A stretch of DNA of 7,300 nt from an uncultured Clostridia bacterium (GTDB lineage: Bacteria > Bacillota > Clostridia > TANB77 > CAG-508). Location of the stretch: the NCBI GenBank assembly GCA_934141475.1, contig CAKPCG010000045.1:1-7300 (forward strand), in the 5' to 3' direction. The position numbers were made by a program, and so were the translations under genes. Under the pieces are notes generated by a model. That model saw only the letters and a list, made by a program, of their open reading frames with translations. It was not told where the DNA came from and searched no databases. Shown piece by piece: positions 1-4,573 of this stretch; position 1 is the first letter of the stretch; each line of letters begins with the position of its first letter.

Positions 1-3
1 TAA

Positions 4-13
4 CTCCTCCTTT
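4..13 (-). promoter_or_regulatory. Ribosome binding site of the next S10-operon gene (probably rplD)
   Basis: On the minus strand this reads AAAGGAGGAG, a near-perfect Shine-Dalgarno beginning one base after the rplC stop codon. The gene it serves starts beyond the left edge of the window. In the conserved S10 operon order the gene after rplC is rplD (L4), so that identity is inferred from synteny, not read here. The tight spacing implies translation closely linked to rplC. Confidence 0.8.
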
Positions 14-14
14 C

Positions 15-650
15 TTAGTCTATAGCCTTAACAGCTGATTTTATTTTTAATATTGCACCTTTTGCTCCTGGTACGCTTCCCTTTACTAGGATTACATTTT
101 TATCCATATCAACAGCTACTACATCTAAGTTTTGAATTGTAACTGTTACATGACCCATATGTCCTGGTAATTTTTTACCTTTAAATACTCTTCCTGGTGT
201 AGATGTTGGTCCCATTGATCCAGGTCTTCTATGATACATTGATCCATGTCCCATAGGTCCTCTTGATTGACCATGTCTTTTTATAACACCTTGGAATCCT
301 TTTCCTTTTGATGTTCCTTGGATGTCTACTTTTTCTCCAGCTGCAAATATATCAGCTTTTACTTCATCTCCTACTTTGAAAGATGAGATATCATCTAATC
401 TAAATTCTCTTAAATGTTTTTTAGGGTCTAATTTAGATTTTGCAAAATGTCCCATTTCTGGTTTATTTACATGTTTTGCTTTTACATCGCCAAATCCTAA
501 TTGTACTGCATTGTAACCATCTGTTTCAGATGTTTTAACTTGTGCAACTACACATGGACCAGCTTCTATTACTGTTACTGGAATAACTAATCCGTTTTCA
601 TCAAAGATTTGTGTCATTCCTATTTTCTTTCCGATTAATCCTTTTTTCAT
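15..650 (-). CDS. rplC: 50S ribosomal protein L3
   Basis: L3 is a primary 23S rRNA-binding protein that helps start large-subunit assembly; its long loop reaches toward the peptidyl-transferase centre. The 211-residue product has the usual bacterial length and begins MKKGLIGKKIGMTQIF, the family N-terminus. The basic glycine-rich loop lies at about residues 124-167, including HGQSRGPMGHGSMYHRR and TPGRVFKGKKLPGHMG. The glutamine that PrmB methylates in E. coli L3 (Gln150) appears to be replaced here by serine in GPTSTPG. The ATG is supported by AGGAGG at 658-663, seven bases upstream. It lies downstream of rpsJ in the S10 operon, after an unusually long 104-base spacer. No promoter is evident in that spacer, so transcription from the rpsJ promoter is expected. 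Confidence 0.98.
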   Translation of the reverse strand: MKKGLIGKKIGMTQIFDENGLVIPVTVIEAGPCVVAQVKTSETDGYNAVQLGFGDVKAKHVNKPEMGHFAKSKLDPKKHLREFRLDDISSFKVGDEVKADIFAAGEKVDIQGTSKGKGFQGVIKRHGQSRGPMGHGSMYHRRPGSMGPTSTPGRVFKGKKLPGHMGHVTVTIQNLDVVAVDMDKNVILVKGSVPGAKGAILKIKSAVKAID

Positions 651-754
651 TTTCTTTCCTCCTATTGGCTGACAACCTTTTGGCCAGCATTGGTTTTTTT
701 ATTTTTATGTACGCAAATTTTTATTTGCATTTAGCTCTTTAAGCTTTTGAAATC
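651..754 (-). other. Hairpin-containing rpsJ-rplC spacer
   Basis: This 104-base gap holds two notable stem-loops on the transcribed strand. The first, at 711-730, has a GCAAAT/ATTTGC stem with an AAAA loop, extendable by an A-U and a U-G pair to 8 bp. The second, at 668-688, has GCUG pairing with CAGC and an inner GCC/GGU, separated by a UGU bulge; it ends four bases before the rplC Shine-Dalgarno. A weak AGCT/AGCT hairpin lies at 733-745. None is followed by a U-tract, so these are not intrinsic terminators. Their function is unknown; RNA processing, mRNA stability or control of rplC translation are possible. Confidence 0.45.
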
Positions 755-1078
755 TTATAATTTGATTTCTATATCAACACCTGCTGGTAATTCTAATTTC
801 ATTAATGAATCAACAGTTTTTTGTGTTGGATAAAGAATGTCTATAACTCTTTTATGTGTTCTCATTTCGAATTGTTCTCTTGAATCTTTATGTTTGTGTG
901 GAGAACGTATTACTGTTACAACTTCTTTCTTTGTTGGTAGTGGAATAGGTCCTGAAACTTTTGCTCCTGTCTTTTTAGCAGTTTCTACTATCTTTGCAGC
1001 AGACTGATCTAAAATTTGAGATTCATAAGCTTTTACCCTTATTCTAATTTTTTCACTAGTAACAACTTGATTTGCCAT
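755..1078 (-). CDS. rpsJ: 30S ribosomal protein S10 (NusE)
   Basis: S10 is a component of the 30S head and, as NusE, also pairs with NusB in transcription antitermination complexes. The 107-residue product is close to the usual 102-105. It shows the family core: KIRIRVKAYESQILDQSA near the N-terminus, the extended ribosome-penetrating loop at about residues 46-68 (PLPTKKEVVTVIRSPHKHKD), then EQFEMRTHKRVIDI and a C-terminal LPAGVDIEIKL. The start is fixed by AAGGAGG at 1089-1095 upstream of the ATG. It is the first gene of the S10 operon here, preceded by a strong promoter and a leader of about 250 bases. Many bacteria have tuf immediately upstream; here the upstream gene is that for RNase J, in a separate unit. 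Confidence 0.98.
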   Translation of the reverse strand: MANQVVTSEKIRIRVKAYESQILDQSAAKIVETAKKTGAKVSGPIPLPTKKEVVTVIRSPHKHKDSREQFEMRTHKRVIDILYPTQKTVDSLMKLELPAGVDIEIKL

Positions 1079-1328
1079 TGCTATTTTCCCTCCTTAAATA
1101 TTTTTTGTATTTGTTTAGCTTGGCAAGTTATAACGCACCCTGGTGTTTTGTTTTTATCCATTTTTAAATCCCAATCGGCATGAATAGCTTGGGATAAGTG
1201 CTTTATACTTTTTCTCTTATTTTAAAGATAAACTTACCGCCTGGTCTAAGCCATGACATACTCCATCGAAGTTCCCTCCATCTTTTGCAAGATGTAGCCA
1301 CATTCGACTTCAACGCTAAAATTCATAC
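1079..1328 (-). promoter_or_regulatory. Structured 5' leader of the S10 operon mRNA
   Basis: The stretch between the predicted transcription start (about 1328) and the rpsJ ATG holds no long ORF but is locally richer in G+C than the surrounding non-coding DNA. Hairpins on the transcribed strand are: CATCTT/AAGATG with a GCAA tetraloop (GNRA type) at 1279-1294; an outer 9-bp helix closing that region, 1307-1315 with 1264-1272, including two G-U pairs; a GC-rich hairpin at 1233-1250 with an AGGC loop and a two-base bulge; and ATCCCAA/TTGGGAT at 1168-1195. An alternative ATGT/ACAT stem (1292-1303) overlaps the tetraloop hairpin and could compete with it. In E. coli the S10 leader mediates L4 autoregulation; an analogous role here is inference and I do not recognise a named motif. 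The region also contains a possible minigene (1246-1266). Confidence 0.6.
1246..1266 (-). other. Possible six-codon leader minigene (MEYVMA)
   Basis: The ATG at 1264-1266 is preceded by GGAGGG at 1274-1279 with seven bases between, an ideal Shine-Dalgarno arrangement. It reads ATG GAG TAT GTC ATG GCT TAG. The TAG overlaps the 5' arm of the hairpin at 1233-1250, so a terminating ribosome would occupy that hairpin. The start codon lies in the 3' arm of the outer leader helix, so it could be masked. It may equally be a purine-rich structural element of the leader RNA and never be translated. Confidence 0.25.
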
Positions 1329-1334
1329 CCAAGT

Positions 1335-1363
1335 AGTATATAACTTTTTTTTGTTTATGTCAA
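1335..1363 (-). promoter_or_regulatory. Sigma-A promoter of the S10 operon
   Basis: The minus strand shows a perfect -35 TTGACA (1358-1363), a 17-base spacer and a -10 TATACT (1335-1340) that matches consensus at five of six bases. Transcription should start near 1328. The A-rich DNA just upstream (1371-1383) resembles an UP element. The near-consensus elements fit a highly expressed ribosomal-protein operon. Confidence 0.88.
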
Positions 1364-1383
1364 TACATTTTAACTTTTTTTTG
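1341..1383 (-). repeat. 13-bp A-tract direct repeat across the S10 promoter
   Basis: CAAAAAAAAGTTA occurs twice on the minus strand, at 1371-1383 and 1341-1353, with a period of 30 bp (about three helical turns). The upstream copy lies just upstream of the -35 box and the second fills most of the -35/-10 spacer. Intrinsic curvature or UP-element activity is plausible; the exact duplication could also be chance in A-rich DNA. Confidence 0.6.
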
Positions 1384-1396
1384 CATATTTTTTAGA

Positions 1397-1447
1397 AAAT
1401 AAACCCAAATTATTAAACTTTACTTCATCTAATAATTGGGTTTATTT
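1397..1447 (-). terminator. Intrinsic terminator after the RNase J gene
   Basis: A long inverted repeat lies 20 bases past the RNase J stop codon: arms at 1397-1415 and 1430-1447 give about 18 bp with one bulged base and a 14-base loop, with a CCCAA/TTGGG core. On the minus strand the GGG is followed by TTTATTTTCT, a moderate U-tract. The near symmetry means it could also stop plus-strand transcription. It separates RNase J from the S10 operon, whose promoter begins 34 bp beyond it. Confidence 0.82.
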
Positions 1448-1467
1448 CATTTTTACTTATTTTTTCA

Positions 1468-3399
1468 TTATATTTCCATCACAATTGGGATTATCATTGG
1501 ATTTCTCTTAGTTTTCGAGAATATATATTCTCTTAAGTTTTCTCTTATAGAATTTTTTATAGTAGCCCAATCTCTAATTCCTTGCTCCTCGCATTTATGA
1601 ACTTCATGTCTTACTACTGATTTTATCTCATCCATTACATTTTCTGATTCTCTAACATATACAAATCCTCTTGATATTACATCTGGTCCTGCAATTACTT
1701 CTCCAGATCCACCATTCATAGTTAATACAACTATAATTAATCCATCTTGTGATAAATGTTGTCTGTCTCTTAATACAACATTTCCAACATCTCCAATTCC
1801 AAGTCCATCTACTAATATAATTCCTGATTGAACCATTCCTGTAAATTCTGCTGAGTTTTTATCCATTTCTAGAATTTTTCCATTTTCTAATTTAAAGATA
1901 TTCTCTTTTGGTATTCCCATTAATTTTGCAGTTTCACTATGAGCAATTAAATGTCTATATTCTCCATGGACTGGTATAAAATATTTTGGCTTTGTTAATG
2001 CAAGTATTAATTTTTGCTCTTCTTGACAAGCATGTCCAGATACATGTACATCTTCTAATGCTGAATATACTACCTCTGCTCCTATTTGCATTAATGAATC
2101 TATTACTTTTGAAACATTTTTTTCATTTCCTGGTATAGGATTTGCAGATATTATTATTAGGTCATTTGGAGTGATTTTAACTTTTCTATGTGATCCAGAT
2201 GCCATTCTTGTTAATGCAGACATTGTTTCTCCTTGACTACCTGTTGTTATGATTAATAATTTATCGTCAGTATAATTGTTTATCATATCTATATCTATAA
2301 ATAAATTATCTGGGCAATCTATATAACCTAATTCTCTTGCTGTTGTTATCATATTAATCATACTTCTTCCACATACAGCAATTTTTCTATCATATTTTAC
2401 AGCACAATTAACTATTTGTTGAACTCTATGAACATTTGATGCAAATGTTGCAACAACTATTCTCTTAGTACAGTTTGTAAATAACTTTTCAAATACATCT
2501 CCAACTGTGCTTTCTGACATTGTAAATCCTTTTCTTTCAGCATTTGTAGAATCAGACATTAATGCTAAAACTCCTTTATTTCCTAATTCTGCCAAACGTC
2601 CAAAGTCCATTATTTTTCCATCCATAGGTGTATAGTCTACTTTAAAATCTCCTGTATGCACAATTGTTCCAACAGGTGTGTGAATAGCAAGCATTACAGA
2701 ATCTGGTATACTATGTGAGCTTTGTATGAATTCTACTTTAAAATGTTTTCCAAGTTTTACTGTTTCTCCTGGATTTACTTCATTTAATTTTGTAGAAGCT
2801 ACAAGCCTGTGTTCTTCTAGTTTATTTTTTATTAAACCAAGTGTAAGTTTTGTTCCATATATAGGTGTATTTACTTGTTTTAAGAAATATGGTACTCCAC
2901 CTATATGATCTTCATGCCCATGTGTTATTACCATTCCTTTTAATTTTTCTTGATTTTTTACAATATATGTTATATCTGGAATTACTAAATCTACTCCTAA
3001 CATATCGTCTTCTGGAAATGATAATCCACAATCTACAACTATCATTTCATTATCATATTGAAATACTGTTATGTTTTTTCCAACCTCATGTAATCCTCCT
3101 AAAGGGATTATTTTTAATCTTGGTTTTTTAAATCCAACTTTTTCAGTTACTTTTTTTAGAGCTTTTTCTTTTGGTATTGCTTTTAATGCTGATTCTTTTC
3201 TTACAACAAGTGATTTTGTCTCTTCTTTATTTATTTTTGTTTTGTTTTTCTTTGCAGTATTTTTTTCTTTTTTATTTTCTTCTTTTATTTCTTCTTTAGA
3301 TTTATTTTCTTTTTTCATATAGTTTCTTTTTGTTTGCCTTCTTTTGGCACTTTTTACTTTGTTTTCTTCAAAGCTTTCTTCTTTTTTTTGTTCTATCAT
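1468..3399 (-). CDS. rnj: Ribonuclease J with lysine-rich N-terminal extension
   Basis: RNase J is a cytoplasmic metallo-beta-lactamase/beta-CASP nuclease with 5'-3' exonuclease and endonuclease activity in mRNA decay and rRNA maturation. The 643-residue product has a core from about residue 94 (KIIPLGGLHEVGKN) matching the usual ~555-residue enzyme. Metal ligands are visible: HGHEDH at 160-165, H229 in SSHS, D251 in HTGDF and H478 in PVHGEYRH. The beta-CASP region carries GSQGE (387-391) and HVSGH (452-456), and the small C-terminal domain ends MIIPIVMEI as in B. subtilis RNase J. Residues 1-93 are an added tail, about 30% lysine with much glutamate, probably disordered. The start has a GAGG Shine-Dalgarno (3408-3411) eight bases upstream, while internal Met28 has none. 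It is a monocistronic unit with its own promoter and terminator. The J1/J2 distinction cannot be made here. Confidence 0.96.
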   Translation of the reverse strand: MIEQKKEESFEENKVKSAKRRQTKRNYMKKENKSKEEIKEENKKEKNTAKKNKTKINKEETKSLVVRKESALKAIPKEKALKKVTEKVGFKKPRLKIIPLGGLHEVGKNITVFQYDNEMIVVDCGLSFPEDDMLGVDLVIPDITYIVKNQEKLKGMVITHGHEDHIGGVPYFLKQVNTPIYGTKLTLGLIKNKLEEHRLVASTKLNEVNPGETVKLGKHFKVEFIQSSHSIPDSVMLAIHTPVGTIVHTGDFKVDYTPMDGKIMDFGRLAELGNKGVLALMSDSTNAERKGFTMSESTVGDVFEKLFTNCTKRIVVATFASNVHRVQQIVNCAVKYDRKIAVCGRSMINMITTARELGYIDCPDNLFIDIDMINNYTDDKLLIITTGSQGETMSALTRMASGSHRKVKITPNDLIIISANPIPGNEKNVSKVIDSLMQIGAEVVYSALEDVHVSGHACQEEQKLILALTKPKYFIPVHGEYRHLIAHSETAKLMGIPKENIFKLENGKILEMDKNSAEFTGMVQSGIILVDGLGIGDVGNVVLRDRQHLSQDGLIIVVLTMNGGSGEVIAGPDVISRGFVYVRESENVMDEIKSVVRHEVHKCEEQGIRDWATIKNSIRENLREYIFSKTKRNPMIIPIVMEI

Positions 3400-3449
3400 A
3401 TTATCTTCCTCTCTTTATTTTATTTAAAATCTTAAACATAGAAATATAG

Positions 3450-3477
3450 GACCTCAAAATTTTCCATTTTAAAGGTC
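3450..3477 (-). other. Hairpin in the RNase J mRNA leader
   Basis: GACC (3474-3477) pairs with GGTC (3450-3453), continued by TT/GA and AAAAT/ATTTT around a GGAAA loop: about 11 bp with one bulged base. It falls midway in the predicted ~130-base 5' UTR. No U-tract follows, so it is unlikely to be a terminator. A role in transcript stability or self-regulation is only conjecture. Confidence 0.4.
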
Positions 3478-3539
3478 TTAATTATTCAATTATCTCTTTA
3501 CATTTTTATTGGTTTAAAATCTCTTTTTTTACGTGCATT

Positions 3540-3568
3540 ATTATAACATTTATTTTATTCAAAGTCAA
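3540..3568 (-). promoter_or_regulatory. Sigma-A promoter of the RNase J gene
   Basis: The minus strand has -35 TTGACT (3563-3568), a 17-base spacer and a perfect -10 TATAAT (3540-3545) preceded by TGT, giving an extended -10. The predicted start near 3533 leaves a leader of about 130 bases before the ATG. Confidence 0.87.
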
Positions 3569-3599
3569 TCTATTTATGTTAACTTTTAATCTATTTATG
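3567..3599 (-). repeat. 12-bp direct repeat overlapping the RNase J -35 box
   Basis: CATAAATAGATT occurs exactly twice on the minus strand, at 3588-3599 and 3567-3578. The period is 21 bp, two helical turns, so both copies face the same side of the helix. The second copy shares its last two bases with the -35 box. This geometry fits a tandem operator for a transcription factor, but I recognise no known regulator. Confidence 0.55.
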
Positions 3600-3674
3600 C
3601 CTAACTAAATATCCCTTACTTTTACTTATTCTATTATTATAATTTACATTTTTTGAAAAATTATTATTTTTAAC

Positions 3675-3708
3675 AAAAAATTAGGGAAATACCATTTTGG
3701 CATTTCCC
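3675..3708 (-). terminator. Intrinsic terminator after the SSB-like gene
   Basis: On the minus strand GGGAAATGCC pairs with GGTATTTCCC (10 bp, one G-U pair) around the loop AAAAT, followed by TAATTTTTTGTT. It begins eight bases after the stop codon of the SSB-like gene. The plus strand also has a T-run after the stem, so it may act in both directions. Confidence 0.92.
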
Positions 3709-3716
3709 ATTTTTTC

Positions 3717-4409
3717 TTAAATTTCTATCATTTTTGTTAGTCTTACTTCATTAACCTCTTTCCACTCTTCTTTTCCATTAGAAAGACCTATAGGATAAAT
3801 TCTGCTCTGAATTCTTCCAATAAACTTTACTCTGTCTCCTGGTTTTAGGTGTTTAATATATACCGAAAACCTTCCTCTTGCAACACAAGGAAAGAAATCA
3901 GATTGTTTCCAGTTCTTTTTTCTATTAACTACGATAGAATAATCTGTTTTCATTGTAGTTTTCAGTGTTACCACTTCTTTGCAGACATATCCATCTAAGT
4001 ATACCTCATTTATGTCTTTAGATCTTTTTCTTTCATCATATACATTAATTTTTGAAATTAAAACATATAATCTTAAGAATCTGTGGCCGTCTCCTGCTTC
4101 ACCTCTATAGCATCTTAATTTTCCAGATGCCTCAATATATTTTCCTTTTAATTTCTTTGTAGGAATATTATTTTTTATTGTTTCTGATAAAGCAATCATT
4201 ATTTTGTTTACTCTTCCAGAAGATTCTATTGATGCTACTACAGTTTTGTAAAAATTAATTTTGGTGCTTTTCTGTCTGTAGTTAAATTTCAATTCTTCTT
4301 CTACAATTCCAGAAATTACAACTTTGTTGTGAGGATCAAATAATCTTTCTTTATATGTCCGATCCCATACGTTAATGATATGGTCGCTACTCATAGCTTC
4401 TTTTATCAT
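3717..4409 (-). CDS. SSB-like protein with two OB folds, no acidic tail
   Basis: This 230-residue protein probably binds single-stranded DNA. The second half (about residues 133-230) reads like a bacterial SSB domain: NEVYLDGYV, then TDYSIVVNRKKN, DFFPCVARGR and LKPGDRVKFIGRIQSRIY. The first half (about 28-125: VVISGIVEEELKF, NFYKTVVAS, KGKYIEASGKLR) looks like a second, more diverged OB fold. The C-terminus is EVRLTKMIEI, with no glycine-rich linker and no acidic DDDIPF-type tail of canonical SSB. I chose the ATG at 4409 because AAGGAGG (4417-4423) sits seven bases before it; a TTG 12 codons upstream has no Shine-Dalgarno. Its leader carries a 6-bp AGATAG/CTATCT hairpin (4437-4459). It follows uvrA but has its own promoter. 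The exact function is unknown; replication or repair is inferred. Confidence 0.75.
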   Translation of the reverse strand: MIKEAMSSDHIINVWDRTYKERLFDPHNKVVISGIVEEELKFNYRQKSTKINFYKTVVASIESSGRVNKIMIALSETIKNNIPTKKLKGKYIEASGKLRCYRGEAGDGHRFLRLYVLISKINVYDERKRSKDINEVYLDGYVCKEVVTLKTTMKTDYSIVVNRKKNWKQSDFFPCVARGRFSVYIKHLKPGDRVKFIGRIQSRIYPIGLSNGKEEWKEVNEVRLTKMIEI

Positions 4410-4480
4410 TTTTCTTCCTCCTTTGATAGAAATTTTAGATAGCAAATATTAGCCTATCTTTAATGCTTTTTTACAAATAT

Positions 4481-4509
4481 ATTATACTATTTTTTTATAT
4501 AATTGTAAA
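4481..4509 (-). promoter_or_regulatory. Sigma-A promoter of the SSB-like gene
   Basis: The minus strand shows -35 TTTACA (4504-4509), a 17-base spacer and perfect -10 TATAAT (4481-4486). Transcription should start near 4474, about 65 bases before the ATG. It sits in the 164-bp gap after uvrA, so the gene can be expressed independently. Confidence 0.83.
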
Positions 4510-4573
4510 GTTATGTATACTTTTCTCAAGATATGTAATATTAAAGTAATTTCAGTCTTTTTACTTCTAAAAT

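Noticed and set aside
121..240. Serine in place of the PrmB-methylated glutamine in L3 as a novelty
   Set aside because: To my knowledge this glutamine and PrmB are mainly a proteobacterial feature, so the change is expected in this lineage.
1198..1395. 65-codon plus-strand ORF opposite the rpsJ leader
   Set aside because: It runs antisense to the S10 promoter and leader, has no Shine-Dalgarno, and its composition is explained by T-runs of the promoter A-tracts.
3316..3318. Internal Met28 of RNase J as the true start
   Set aside because: No purine-rich Shine-Dalgarno precedes it, while the first ATG has one.
3636..3641. Second TATAAT upstream of RNase J as another promoter
   Set aside because: No acceptable -35 sequence lies 16-18 bases upstream and there is no TGn extension; such hexamers are expected by chance in DNA this AT-rich.
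4410..4445. Upstream TTG start adding 12 residues (MLSKISIKGGRK) to the SSB-like protein
   Set aside because: The ATG at 4409 has AAGGAGG at ideal distance, and the upstream reading would translate that Shine-Dalgarno itself.
4544..4566. AAGTAA/TTACTT inverted repeat as a uvrA terminator
   Set aside because: The stem is only about 6 bp, all but one pair being A-T, the loop is 11 bases, and no U-tract follows.
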